A stretch of DNA of 16,606 nt from Bacteroidales bacterium GP3 (GCA_001701075.1 DAAK01000021.1:1-16606), one strand, 5' to 3'. Positions 1 through 8,614 are shown, numbered from the stretch's first letter. A program made the numbers and translations. Notes: generated by a model not told the origin, from the sequence alone.

Positions 1-120
1 TTCCATTATATTGTAAACTTTTTGCAAAATTAGTAAAAGTTTCCATTATATCCAAAACTTTTTGCCGAATTAACGAAAGTTTCCATTATATTGTAAACTT
101 CTTATCTAATTCATAATACT
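1..120. repeat. Three tandem 40-bp repeats with internal inverted repeats
   Basis: Three direct copies start at 1, 41 and 81, each opening with TTCCATTATAT. Copies 1 and 3 share their first 20 bases; the second half of each unit drifts. With the preceding bases, the motif is an inverted repeat AAAGTTT-N12-AAACTTT. Copy two is complete (arms 36-42 and 55-61). Copy three has arms 76-82 and 95-101 with the last base changed. Copy one is cut by the window edge and shows only the right arm, 15-21. The 40-bp spacing is close to four helical turns, as expected for several dimers binding one face of the DNA. A minus-strand promoter is embedded in the array, so an operator role for a gene beyond the left edge is inferred. 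No spacers of unrelated sequence are present, so this is not a CRISPR. Confidence 0.8.
25..56 (-). promoter_or_regulatory. Outward-facing Bacteroidetes promoter within the repeat array
   Basis: On the minus strand the sequence reads TTTG (56-53), a 20-bp gap, then TAATTTTG (32-25), matching the Bacteroidetes -33/-7 consensus TTTG-N19-21-TAnnTTTG. Transcription would start near position 18 and run leftward out of the window. The complete inverted repeat at 36-61 covers the -33 box and the partial one at 15-21 covers the predicted start, an arrangement typical of repression. The gene it would drive is not in the window. Confidence 0.5.
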
Positions 121-208
121 ATTAATTTATGTGCAAATAAAATAGCAATTTTACTATGATACATTTTCCTATTCATGAAAGCAATGTATATTCAGGTATA
201 TTATGAAA

Positions 209-244
209 TTAGACACCATCTCAAGTTATTGAGACAGTGTCTAA
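209..244 (-). terminator. Hairpin terminator after the malic enzyme gene
   Basis: TTAGACAC and GTGTCTAA form an 8-bp outer stem, then a CA/CA internal mismatch, then a 5-bp inner stem TCTCA/TGAGA extended by one A-T pair over a short loop. On the minus strand the hairpin is followed by an AT-rich tract starting ATTTC. It lies 33 bases past the stop codon of the malic enzyme gene, so it most likely ends that transcript. The T tract is short, so termination may be incomplete. Confidence 0.6.
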
Positions 245-276
245 TAATATAGCGTTAACGATAATTGTAATAAGGA

Positions 277-2559
277 TCACTTGCGTTCCAAAGTTATGGC
301 ATCGATGGCGGCGATGGTAACCAGGTCTATAATCTCACGCTCGGAAGCATTGTTGTTGGTGAAGTAGACCGGTTTCTTCAGACCCATCTGAATCGGGCCG
401 ATTATGGAACCTACACCCATGCTCAAAAGCATCTTGGATGTCGTGTTGGCAGCGGTCAGGTTCGGGAAAACAAGGGTGTTAACCTTCTTGCCTTTCAACG
501 TATTGAACGGATAAGTCTGGTCGCGCAACTCTGTATTGATCGCATATTCCACCTGCATTTCACCATCTACATTCACTTCCGGATATTTCTCGTGAAGTTC
601 CTTGACAGCATTTGCAACCAAAGTCGCTTCCTCATGTTTTGAAGAACCGAAATTGCTATATGACAACATCGCGATTTGAGGCTCCTGTGCAAAGAATTTT
701 ACAGTATGGTCGGCTAGACGTGCAATATCTACCAATGCGGCTTTGTCAGCATCTGGGTTGACTGCGGTGTCGGCAATGAAGTATGAGCCTTTGCGTGTAT
801 TGAGGATGTGCATTGTGGCGAAATGGTCATACCCTTCCTGCAAGCCAATGATAGAAACGACATCTCTCGCTGCCGATTCCCCTGCGGCATATGAAGAATA
901 CAAGCATGCATCCGCATCGCCAGTCTCCACCATCATCATGCCGAAATATGAACGCTCATACATTTTCTCCAATGCCAAGTCGTAAGAGAAACCTTCGCGA
1001 GCTTTCTTTTGAGCAAGTATTCTTGCATAGCGTTCTCGTGTCTCCATTTCACGGTCATGACGTGGATTGATGATCTCAACTCCTTTAAGTGACAGACCAA
1101 GACGCTGTGCGCGTTTCTCTATCATCTCCTCATTTCCAAGTACAACCGGACGACATACGCCTTCAACTCCACTTCTGACAGCTGCACGGAGCATATTATC
1201 CATATTGCCTTCGCAAATGACAACACGTTTGGGAGTATGACGCGCCATTTCAGAAATACGACGCATCATCTTTCCGTCATCACCCATAAGGGCACGCAGT
1301 CTCACCTGATAAGCTTCCCAATCGGTAATCGGACGTTTGGCTATGCCTGATTCAGCAGCAGCTCGTGCAACTGCTGGAGCTACACAAAGAAGCAAACGTG
1401 GGTCAAGAGCCTTCGGGAGAATGTATTCTCTGCCAAATTTAATATTATTCATTCCATAAGCCTCATCAACGACAGCTGGAACCGGACGTTCTGCAAGTTC
1501 GGCAATTGCATGTACGGCTGCAATCTTCATTGCTTCGTTAATGCCAGTAGCCCCGCAATCAAGTGCTCCGCGGAAGATATATGGGAATCCGATGACATTG
1601 TTGATTTGGTTAGGATAATCAGACCTTCCAGTAGCAACAATGATATCAGGACGCGTCTCCATGGCAAGATTATAGTCTACTTCCGGATTAGGATTTGCTA
1701 ATGCAAATACGACCGGTTTTGCAGCCATAGAAAGAATCATTTTCGGAGTGACGACATCAGCTACAGAAAGGCCAAGGAATACATCTGCACCAACCATAGC
1801 CTCTTCCAAAGTGTGAAGATCGCGTGTCGTGGCAAACTCACGTTTCTGCTCATTAAGGTTCGACCTGTCAGCCCTAATCACGCCTTTGGAATCGCACATC
1901 ACCACATTTTCCCTTCTTACGCCTAACTGGACATAGAGTCGAGTACAGCTAATCGCTGCGGCTCCAGCTCCATTTACAACAAGACGGATATCTTCTATTT
2001 TCTTACCTTGAATCTTCAGGGCATTAAGAAGTCCGGCAGCTGATATGATAGCAGTTCCATGCTGGTCGTCGTGCATAATAGGAATATCGCATTCCTCTTT
2101 AAGACGAGTTTCTATTTCAAAACATTCAGGAGCCTTAATATCTTCAAGGTTAATACCTCCAAATGTAGGAGTAATGGCCTTAACTATCTGAATAATCTTT
2201 TCAGGATCTTTTTCGTTAATTTCAATATCAAAAGCATCGAGCCCTGCAAAAATCTTAAAGAGCAGCGCTTTTCCCTCCATAACTGGTTTTCCGGCCAATG
2301 CTCCTATATCACCAAGACCTAAAACAGCAGTGCCATTGCTAATGACGCCTACAAGATTTCCTTTGTCGGTAAATCTATACGCATCTTCCGGATTCTTTTG
2401 AATCTCTAGGCAAGGATATGCCACTCCTGGTGAATATGCCAACGCGAGGTCATGCTGTGACGCGTAAGGTTTGGTGGGTACAATTTCAATTTTACCCGGT
2501 TTGCCCTCCTCATGATAATCGAGGGCCATCTCTTTGGTAACTTTCGATATGTTTTGCAT
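277..2559 (-). CDS. maeB: MaeB-type malic enzyme with C-terminal phosphotransacetylase-like domain
   Basis: Converts malate to pyruvate and CO2 while reducing NADP (or NAD), linking C4 acids with pyruvate and supplying reducing power in the cytoplasm. The 760-residue length is normal for the large MaeB class. The N-terminal malic domain shows YSPGVAYPC (42-50), the glycine-rich stretch around GLGDIGALAGKP (81-92) and HDDQHGTA (163-170). The dinucleotide-binding domain has VVNGAGAAA (194-202). From about residue 430 to the end the protein resembles phosphate acetyltransferase; in this family that domain is thought to be regulatory, sensing acetyl-CoA, rather than catalytic. A second Met at residue 11 is an alternative start, because there is no Shine-Dalgarno sequence to decide. 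The gene is monocistronic, divergent from the AlkD-like gene, and followed by a hairpin. NADP preference is family knowledge, not visible here. Confidence 0.95.
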   Translation of the reverse strand: MQNISKVTKEMALDYHEEGKPGKIEIVPTKPYASQHDLALAYSPGVAYPCLEIQKNPEDAYRFTDKGNLVGVISNGTAVLGLGDIGALAGKPVMEGKALLFKIFAGLDAFDIEINEKDPEKIIQIVKAITPTFGGINLEDIKAPECFEIETRLKEECDIPIMHDDQHGTAIISAAGLLNALKIQGKKIEDIRLVVNGAGAAAISCTRLYVQLGVRRENVVMCDSKGVIRADRSNLNEQKREFATTRDLHTLEEAMVGADVFLGLSVADVVTPKMILSMAAKPVVFALANPNPEVDYNLAMETRPDIIVATGRSDYPNQINNVIGFPYIFRGALDCGATGINEAMKIAAVHAIAELAERPVPAVVDEAYGMNNIKFGREYILPKALDPRLLLCVAPAVARAAAESGIAKRPITDWEAYQVRLRALMGDDGKMMRRISEMARHTPKRVVICEGNMDNMLRAAVRSGVEGVCRPVVLGNEEMIEKRAQRLGLSLKGVEIINPRHDREMETRERYARILAQKKAREGFSYDLALEKMYERSYFGMMMVETGDADACLYSSYAAGESAARDVVSIIGLQEGYDHFATMHILNTRKGSYFIADTAVNPDADKAALVDIARLADHTVKFFAQEPQIAMLSYSNFGSSKHEEATLVANAVKELHEKYPEVNVDGEMQVEYAINTELRDQTYPFNTLKGKKVNTLVFPNLTAANTTSKMLLSMGVGSIIGPIQMGLKKPVYFTNNNASEREIIDLVTIAAIDAITLERK

Positions 2560-2765
2560 GATCTAAATACTTGCGGCCGGTAAGATATTGCCTACACTAT
2601 TCTATCAAAAGTGAGCAAACTCTATCAAACCGACATTTTACTAAATAATCTTTTTATCTTAAAACTATAACATTTGAACAGGCAAAAATTATTTTCATTT
2701 TATAATTTTTTTATAAAATACGCTGAAAATTTCGAGTGAATGTCTATCAATCAAAACTCTTTTTG

Positions 2766-2773
2766 TAAATTTG
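2766..2773 (+). promoter_or_regulatory. -7 box upstream of the AlkD-like gene
   Basis: TAAATTTG matches TAnnTTTG and lies 14 bases before the first ATG at 2788. No clear TTTG is seen 19-21 bp upstream, so the -33 box is weak or absent. The predicted start near 2780 would leave a leader of only about 8 bases to the first ATG, or about 17 to the second in-frame ATG at 2797. Confidence 0.4.
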
Positions 2774-2787
2774 CAGACTGAAAAAAT

Positions 2788-3546
2788 ATGATAATCATGA
2801 CAGAGAAAGCGAAGGAAATAGAAGAGGTGATGATTGGCATGGGCAATGAGGCTCAGTCAAGGCATCTCATGCGTTTCTTTAAGTGTGCTCCAGGCCAATA
2901 TGGTTATGGTGACAAATTTTTAGGAATAAAAGTGCCTGAGACTCGTTCCCTTGTCAAAGAATGTAGATCACTTGTAGCTTTGGATGATGCCGTGTGTCTC
3001 GTGAAATCTGAGTGGCATGAGGTGCGTTTTGCCGGATTCCTGTTTATTATAGAAATATATAAAAGGGCTGTAAAAGCTAAGTCTAAGAAAGAGATTGATG
3101 AGATAGTAGCTACGTATATTGATCTCATTACTTATGGCAACAACTGGGATCTCGTAGATCTTGTGGCTCCGAAAATTCTTGGACACTATTTGGTGACGCA
3201 TCCGGAAAAGCGGTTGATCTTGGATAGTCTCTCACAACGCTCAGATAGCCTGTGGCATCAGCGTGTGGCAATCGTTACAACTTTGACGCTCATATGCAAT
3301 GGAATTTACGAAGACACTTTGCGTCTGGCGCATAAATATCTCAATCATTCCCATGACCTTATCCATAAGGCTTCCGGCTGGATGTTACGTGAAATGGGAA
3401 AGAGGGGAGGAGAGGAGCAGCTGAAAGAATTCCTTGACCTATATGCTGCAAAAATGCCTCGCACTATGCTCCGCTATTCAATAGAACGTTTTCCGGAACA
3501 AGAACGCCAATACTATCTGAAGATTTGTTCACTTCCCAAGTCTTGA
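2788..3546 (+). CDS. AlkD-like DNA alkylation repair protein (HEAT-like DNA glycosylase)
   Basis: Probable 3-methyladenine/7-methylguanine-type DNA glycosylase that excises alkylated, positively charged bases. The 252-residue all-helical protein has the features of the DNA alkylation repair family: GDKFLGIKVPETR (41-53), EVRFAGFLFI (78-87), NNWDLVD (118-124), LWHQRVAI (155-162) and the helix HKASGWMLREMGK (193-205). By analogy with Bacillus AlkD, the Trp/Asp residues of NNWDLVD would lie in the lesion-facing groove and Asp124 is the likely counterpart of the catalytic Asp. The start at 2788 gives MIIMTEK; the ATG at 2797 is equally possible. The last 18 bases overlap the convergent response regulator gene. 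It stands alone, with no other repair gene nearby. The exact substrate is inferred. Confidence 0.88.
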   Translation: MIIMTEKAKEIEEVMIGMGNEAQSRHLMRFFKCAPGQYGYGDKFLGIKVPETRSLVKECRSLVALDDAVCLVKSEWHEVRFAGFLFIIEIYKRAVKAKSKKEIDEIVATYIDLITYGNNWDLVDLVAPKILGHYLVTHPEKRLILDSLSQRSDSLWHQRVAIVTTLTLICNGIYEDTLRLAHKYLNHSHDLIHKASGWMLREMGKRGGEEQLKEFLDLYAAKMPRTMLRYSIERFPEQERQYYLKICSLPKS

Positions 3547-4248
3547 GAGGAACTCGTCACGCTTGTTTTCGGAAATTGGAACATAAGTCTTTCCAAAGAC
3601 AATTCTGTTGCGTTCCACTATCTCCACAAGTGGAATATTGACAATAAACGAGCGATGCACTCTCATGAAAGTATCAGATGGCAGAAGATCTTCAATCTCC
3701 TTTAATGTCATCAATGATGGCAGGGGTTCATTGTTTTTTCTGAATACAATCACTCGGTCGTTTCTTGCCTCCACATATTGAATTGAGTCGAGACGCAATT
3801 GCACTAATTGATTCTTTACTTTTATAGTGATCATTCGTGGTGACGTTTGATCATGATTGATGTTGGCTGTATAGGCTTCGCTCATAGATTTCCATTCAAG
3901 AGCACGTCCGACCGACTTCAAAAAGTCTGAATAACTTACTGGCTTCAAAAGATAATCCAACGCATTCACCTTAAATCCCTGTAGTGCATAACTGTCGTAA
4001 GCTGTGACGAAAATGATTCTCGTGTTTGATGGCACGAGTGTTGCGAAATCTATGCCATTGAGCATTGGCATATTAATATCGAGAAAGATAATATCAGCTT
4101 TACCCTCCATCACAGTTTTCACAGCATCGGCCGCAGATTCAAAGCTACCCAAAAGCTGAAGAGATGGGGTCTTTTCTACATATGTCTTAAGTAGCTCGCG
4201 TGCAAGAGGCTCATCGTCTACCACTATACAGTTCAATCTTTTTTCCAT
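3529..4248 (-). CDS. LytTR-family response regulator
   Basis: A 239-residue cytoplasmic transcription factor. The receiver domain (about 1-120) has the acidic pair D11-D12, phosphoacceptor D57 in FLDINMP, T82 in VTAY and K102 in LLKP. The C-terminal LytTR DNA-binding domain (about 138-238) includes QYVEARNDR and FMRVHRSFIVN, followed by the usual run to VPISENKRDEFL. It is the last gene of the minus-strand exporter cluster, starting 23 bases after the kinase stop, so the two form a two-component pair. The likely target is the exporter cluster itself, though I could not recognise a LytTR binding site in the tolC upstream region. The 3' end overlaps the convergent AlkD-like gene by 18 bp and no terminator is visible after it. 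Confidence 0.94.
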   Translation of the reverse strand: MEKRLNCIVVDDEPLARELLKTYVEKTPSLQLLGSFESAADAVKTVMEGKADIIFLDINMPMLNGIDFATLVPSNTRIIFVTAYDSYALQGFKVNALDYLLKPVSYSDFLKSVGRALEWKSMSEAYTANINHDQTSPRMITIKVKNQLVQLRLDSIQYVEARNDRVIVFRKNNEPLPSLMTLKEIEDLLPSDTFMRVHRSFIVNIPLVEIVERNRIVFGKTYVPISENKRDEFLSRLGK

Positions 4249-4271
4249 ATCTTTCTAACGTAATTGATGGA

Positions 4272-5369
4272 TTATGATTGTATTGATTCCCTCAGTGATG
4301 ATGCCTTTATATTGAGTTCGGACTTGAAAATGCATGAATTTTCTTCAATTTCAAGTCTGAAAGCATCAGGATATAATAATTCGAGTTGCTTTTCAATGTT
4401 TTTAAGTCCTACTCCAGAAGCTCCTTTTTCAAGATTCTCGGAATGTCCGCCTTTACAAGAATTTGTAACCTTGCAGCTCAACCATTCTTCACCCAAAGTG
4501 ATACGGATATCTATAAATCCCTTATTTTCTATTAAGGCTATATGTTTAAAAGCATTCTCCACAAGTGTAAGTATCAACAATGGAGCAATCCGTAGTGAAT
4601 TGTCTTGAATATTTGGAAGCTCATATGTCAGTTTGACTGATGGATTGAGTCTAAGACTCATCAGGCGCGTGAAATCATTGATAAACTGCATTTCTTTTGA
4701 CAATGCGACAGTCTTGGAGTCAGAATCATAGATCATAAATCTCAGCATGCTGCTGAGTTCATGAAGTGATTGTTGGGCCTTGTCTGCATCAATCGCTATC
4801 AGTGCATAGATATTGTTGAGAGAATTGAAAAGAAAGTGTGGGTTAAGTTGAGCTTTAAGATTCTTTAATTCCGTATTTCTGCGTTCAGCTTCAAGTTCAA
4901 GCACACGGCTTCTCATTTCCTCTCTTGTTTTTGACAATCTCAATGCAAAAGCCAATGCTATTGAAAGTATCATCATGATACCATCTCTGATTATGAAACT
5001 AATGTAACCCATAAATATCTGTCCTGCCGACAAATGAACACCTTGAAGATGTCGTGGCTTTGGAAACCCTCCATGAAATTCAAACCAGAAAGGCAGCAAT
5101 GAGCAGAGACTTACTACGAGTATGAGGTTGATGAAGAAAAACAGAATTTTATTGTCCTTCTCGAAAAATATTTTCGGAACTATCAGAAAGTAGTTGACAC
5201 AAAATATCCCTGTGTAGCATGTAGCTATGAGAATATTAAATGCAGTCAGATCTTTAGGTTCATGTTCATGCGAAAATAATGTCAACATTGAGGGAAAATA
5301 GAATAGCAGGAACGCCAGCAGAATCACTGCTGCCGTACCTGCCTTGCTGCTCTTGATTTGAGTGGTCAT
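4272..5369 (-). CDS. LytS/YehU-type membrane sensor histidine kinase
   Basis: A 365-residue inner-membrane kinase expected to phosphorylate the LytTR regulator encoded just downstream. Four hydrophobic segments lie near 13-32, 44-65, 75-97 and 122-144, with short loops and no large extracytoplasmic sensor domain. A coiled-coil linker (about 146-173) leads to the histidine box LNPHFLFNSLNN (175-186), with H178 as the phosphorylated residue of the His_kinase family (PF06580). The ATPase domain shows the N box LVENAFKH (269-276) and the G box GASGVGLKNIEKQLELLY (316-333). With so little outside the membrane, the stimulus is probably sensed within the membrane or through the exporter; this is inference. 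The gene starts 88 bp after the permease stop, a gap that may contain its own promoter. Confidence 0.94.
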   Translation of the reverse strand: MTTQIKSSKAGTAAVILLAFLLFYFPSMLTLFSHEHEPKDLTAFNILIATCYTGIFCVNYFLIVPKIFFEKDNKILFFFINLILVVSLCSLLPFWFEFHGGFPKPRHLQGVHLSAGQIFMGYISFIIRDGIMMILSIALAFALRLSKTREEMRSRVLELEAERRNTELKNLKAQLNPHFLFNSLNNIYALIAIDADKAQQSLHELSSMLRFMIYDSDSKTVALSKEMQFINDFTRLMSLRLNPSVKLTYELPNIQDNSLRIAPLLILTLVENAFKHIALIENKGFIDIRITLGEEWLSCKVTNSCKGGHSENLEKGASGVGLKNIEKQLELLYPDAFRLEIEENSCIFKSELNIKASSLRESIQS

Positions 5370-5457
5370 ATAAATATTATTAGTGGAATAACATTCAAAA
5401 AATCAACTTATAACCATATAACCTAATTATCTTCAAGTTTAGTATGCCATACTTAAA

Positions 5458-6678
5458 TTATTCATACCTTATAGCTTCTATCGGATCGAGATTTGAAGCT
5501 TTTGCTGCTGGATAGAAGCCGAATATTATGCCGATTACCGTACATACTACGAATGACAATACTACTGATGAAGGATCTATCTGAACGGGCCAGTTAGCGA
5601 ATATCTTTATGAACCACGTGGCCAAGCCACCTAATAGTACACCTAAAATACCTCCAGTCACTGAAATAATGACTGCCTCAATAAGAAATTGGGTCATTAT
5701 GTCCCGTCCGGTCGCGCCAATACTCATTCTAAGACCGATCTCTCGTGTGCGTTCTGTTACACTCACGATCATTATATTCATAATGCCGATACCTCCTACA
5801 AGAAGTGAGATTCCTGCCACTGCGGCAAGCAAAACTGTCATCATTGATGAAGTGGAAGATATCATCTCAGCAAGTTCCTGCATAGATCGGATTGTGAAGT
5901 TGTCTTCTTGATCTGGTCGAAGTTTATGATTTGTACGCAAGATTTCAGTAATCTCAGCAATAGTTTCGTCTGTATTGTTCTCATCTATGGCAGATGCCTG
6001 TATGCCTTGCAGATAATCGATAGCAAGCATTCGCTTCATAACAGTAGTGTAAGGCACAAGTGCCAGATCGTCCTGGTCTTGTCCCATCGTGTTGTATCCT
6101 TTCTCATCAAGTACGCCAATCACTGTCAATGGGATGGAACCAAATCTTACCACTTTACCCAAGGGGTCTGTCCCGTCAGGAAAGAGATTTTTTACGAGAG
6201 TCTTGCCAAGTATACATACCTTGGCTGCTGATTTGACATCAGCTTCAGTAAACATTTCTCCTTCAGCTACCTTACGTTGCCTGATGTCAAGAAACTGCGT
6301 ATTGACTCCCTGAGCTTGAGAAGGGTAGTTGTTGTTGCCGTTGACCCATTGTCCTGAAGATGAAACTGTTGGTGTTATGTTGGCAATTGTTGTAGCTTGA
6401 TTCACTATGGCATCGTAATCAGCAGGTTTTAGAGTCTGCATATCGTCGCTGCTTTGACGTACACCACCGCGCCTTTCAGCTCCAGGATTGATCATTATCA
6501 TATTGCTGCCCATCTCAGAAATCTGAGCCTTGATGGAATTTTTCGATCCTTGACCTATGGCAAGCATAGCGATTACCGCCCCTACTCCTATGATGACTCC
6601 AAGCATTGTCAAGAAGCAACGCATCTTGTTGTTGCCGAGTGCCTTTATAGCTATTTTAGATAGACTTGTAATATTCAT
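5458..6678 (-). CDS. MacB-type ABC transporter permease (FtsX family)
   Basis: Inner-membrane subunit of a tripartite ABC exporter. The 406 residues follow the MacB permease plan: TM1 at about 22-44, a large periplasmic MacB_PCD domain (about 45-278), then three helices near 281-306, 331-357 and 370-391. The cytoplasmic loop after TM2, VTERTREIGLRMSIGA (307-322), is the classic FtsX/MacB coupling loop, and the end DPIEAIRYE is typical. Unlike E. coli MacB the ATPase is not fused; it is encoded 8 bases upstream by a separate gene. MacB proteins move substrates from the periplasm through TolC by mechanotransmission. The substrate here (drug, peptide, lipid or toxin) cannot be told from sequence. 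Confidence 0.95.
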   Translation of the reverse strand: MNITSLSKIAIKALGNNKMRCFLTMLGVIIGVGAVIAMLAIGQGSKNSIKAQISEMGSNMIMINPGAERRGGVRQSSDDMQTLKPADYDAIVNQATTIANITPTVSSSGQWVNGNNNYPSQAQGVNTQFLDIRQRKVAEGEMFTEADVKSAAKVCILGKTLVKNLFPDGTDPLGKVVRFGSIPLTVIGVLDEKGYNTMGQDQDDLALVPYTTVMKRMLAIDYLQGIQASAIDENNTDETIAEITEILRTNHKLRPDQEDNFTIRSMQELAEMISSTSSMMTVLLAAVAGISLLVGGIGIMNIMIVSVTERTREIGLRMSIGATGRDIMTQFLIEAVIISVTGGILGVLLGGLATWFIKIFANWPVQIDPSSVVLSFVVCTVIGIIFGFYPAAKASNLDPIEAIRYE

Positions 6679-6686
6679 ATCGTATA

Positions 6687-7430
6687 TTATTCTGTATCTA
6701 CTGGAAGATTCTTGTAGACTTCCTCAGCCGACTTAATATCATTGTTGTATTCATCACTCACGATCCTTCCATCGCGCAGCATTATATTGCGTGATGAATA
6801 AAGTGCCAATTCAGGATTATGCGTTACGAATATTATCGTCTTGCCTTCACGATGCAGTCGCTGGAAAAGCGTAAGGATTGAAAAAGATGTGCGGGTGTCA
6901 AGGTTGCCTGTCGCTTCGTCTGCAAGAATGATGACCGGGTTATTAACAAGAGCTCGTGCTATTGCCACACGCTGCTGCTGACCGCCAGACATCTGATTGC
7001 TTTTATGATAAATTCGGTCACCCAATCCAACATCATGAAGACATTTTTCCGCTCTCTTTGTCCTCTCTTTTGCACTTACTGAGGAGTTATAGAGAAGTGG
7101 AAGCTCTACATTCTCCAGAGCTGTAGTCTTAGGCAGAAGATTGTAGTTCTGAAATATGAACCCGATCTTACGGTTTCTTATTCTTGCACGTTCGTTCTTG
7201 CCCATACCTCTGACAGCGATTCCGTCAAGGTAATATTCTCCGGAAGTTGGTGTGTCGAGACATCCTAAAGTGTTGAGAAGCGTTGACTTTCCAGAACCTG
7301 AAGTGCCCATGATGGTGACAAACTCCCCTTCATAGATGGAGAATGAGACCCCGCGCAAAGCTTTTACAGTCTCATCTCCAACTTTGAAGTATCGTTTTAT
7401 GTTCTCTATTTTAATTATCTCTTTTGCCAT
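6687..7430 (-). CDS. ABC transporter ATP-binding protein (MacB/LolD type)
   Basis: A 247-residue ATPase powering the adjacent MacB-type permease. All motifs are intact: Walker A GTSGSGKST (42-50), Q-loop FIFQNYNLLP (91-100, Q94), signature MSGGQQQ (147-153), Walker B VIILADEATGNLD (166-178) with catalytic E172, and switch H204 in FVTHN. The sequence is of the MacB/LolD/FtsE branch. It begins 3 bases after the adaptor stop and ends 8 bases before the permease start, so translation is probably coupled. A C-terminal extension of about 25 residues follows the core. The standalone arrangement is common in Bacteroidetes. Confidence 0.96.
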   Translation of the reverse strand: MAKEIIKIENIKRYFKVGDETVKALRGVSFSIYEGEFVTIMGTSGSGKSTLLNTLGCLDTPTSGEYYLDGIAVRGMGKNERARIRNRKIGFIFQNYNLLPKTTALENVELPLLYNSSVSAKERTKRAEKCLHDVGLGDRIYHKSNQMSGGQQQRVAIARALVNNPVIILADEATGNLDTRTSFSILTLFQRLHREGKTIIFVTHNPELALYSSRNIMLRDGRIVSDEYNNDIKSAEEVYKNLPVDTE

Positions 7431-7433
7431 AGC

Positions 7434-8582
7434 TTACTTCTTTTTTGCACCCGGTGGTTTTGGCATAAACGGGTTTTCTTCCGCCTTGGGTCCTTTGTTT
7501 TCAAAATTTTTCTCCTCATATTGGAGAGCTACTCTATCGCCAGCCTTTAGTCCTGACGTAATTTGCTGATAGACGCTGTTTTTCATTCCGAGTTCTACGG
7601 CTGTCTCAATCATTTTATTGTCGCGGACCACCCAGACGGAATTCTGAGCAGGTTGTTTGAGCGGTTCCGGTTTTGGAAGACCCAATCCTTCTTCATCAGT
7701 CATAGGCTCGAATTTCAATGCCTTTAATGGCACAGCTGTGGCTCCTTCAAGTTCAAGAGTATATATTGAGAGGTTGGCTGTCATGCCCGGTAGAAGCTTA
7801 TGCTCTGGATTCGTAGTTGATACTATCACTTCGTAAGTCACGACATTATTTGTCGTAGTCGGATTGATGCGAACTTGGGTGACAGTTCCCTCGAAAGTAT
7901 CATCTGGATATGCATCTACAGTGAATGTCACATGCTGACCTACCTTTACCTGGCCTATGTCGGCCTCGTCAACAGCCCCAACTACCTGCATGTGATCAAG
8001 GTCGGCAATAACATACAGACTAGCCACATTCATACTGGATACTACCGTCTGACCTTCTTCCACTTCTCTCGAAACTACTATGCCGTCGATAGGAGATGTA
8101 ATTTCCGCATATGTGAGGTTCTTGGCGGCTCTCACTCTGTCAGCCTGTGCCTTTTCATACGACATCTTAGCGACTTCATAATCCTTCTTAGATGTTTGGA
8201 ATTCATAGTCTGATATCAATTTCTCGGCATGCAAAGCTTTGTCGCGCTCATAATTGGCTTTTGTATACTCATAAGTAGCTTTTGAGGAAGCGAGGGTTGC
8301 GTCAGAACTTTGCAATTCACTTTGAAGCACAGTCTTGTCAATTTCAGCGATTAGTTGTCCTTTTGTGACTTGATCGTTGAAATCAACATAAAGATTGCTG
8401 ATAATACCTGTCACCTGAGTACCTACATCTACGGAAGTCACAGACTCCATAGTTCCTGTTGCGGTCACTATCTCCGATAAAGAGGTAGGTTCCACTGTGT
8501 AGGTGTCCAGTTCTAAAGATGATTTCTCTGAGCATGAAGTCGCCACTATTAGAAGCGCAGCTGGAATAATTGAATATTTCAT
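7434..8582 (-). CDS. MacA-like periplasmic adaptor lipoprotein
   Basis: Membrane-fusion subunit connecting the ABC permease to the TolC-like channel. The N-terminus MKYSIIPAALLIVATSC is a lipoprotein signal, with the lipidated Cys at 17. The order is typical: barrel/lipoyl half (VDVGTQVTGIISNLYVDFND, 51-70), a coiled-coil hairpin (about 83-155), the second lipoyl half ITSPIDGIVVSREVEEGQ (161-178), then beta-barrel and membrane-proximal domains. The 382-residue protein ends in a Pro/Lys-rich tail (about 362-382), which is less usual and may be flexible. It lies 32 bases after the tolC-like gene and 3 bases before the ATPase gene, which identifies it as this exporter's adaptor rather than part of an RND pump. 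Confidence 0.94.
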   Translation of the reverse strand: MKYSIIPAALLIVATSCSEKSSLELDTYTVEPTSLSEIVTATGTMESVTSVDVGTQVTGIISNLYVDFNDQVTKGQLIAEIDKTVLQSELQSSDATLASSKATYEYTKANYERDKALHAEKLISDYEFQTSKKDYEVAKMSYEKAQADRVRAAKNLTYAEITSPIDGIVVSREVEEGQTVVSSMNVASLYVIADLDHMQVVGAVDEADIGQVKVGQHVTFTVDAYPDDTFEGTVTQVRINPTTTNNVVTYEVIVSTTNPEHKLLPGMTANLSIYTLELEGATAVPLKALKFEPMTDEEGLGLPKPEPLKQPAQNSVWVVRDNKMIETAVELGMKNSVYQQITSGLKAGDRVALQYEEKNFENKGPKAEENPFMPKPPGAKKK

Positions 8583-8614
8583 TATATTGTTGGTTTTATT
8601 TGTTACTTAGTTTG

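Noticed and set aside
1..120. CRISPR array at the left edge
   Set aside because: The 40-bp units are contiguous and partly similar along their whole length; there are no unique spacers and no cas gene.
123..208. A gene or RNA between the repeat array and the maeB terminator
   Set aside because: AT-rich sequence with no open frame of useful length, no consensus promoter and no stable hairpin; treated as spacer.
430..1270. A functional phosphate acetyltransferase activity for the C-terminal half of the malic enzyme
   Set aside because: The domain is normal for MaeB-type enzymes, where it is regarded as regulatory; nothing in the sequence argues for a separate Pta enzyme.
2697..2719. Perfect inverted repeat ATTTTATAA-N5-TTATAAAAT between maeB and the AlkD-like gene
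   Set aside because: All A/T in a very AT-rich divergent promoter region, with a T-run loop; expected often by chance and not placed at a recognised promoter element.
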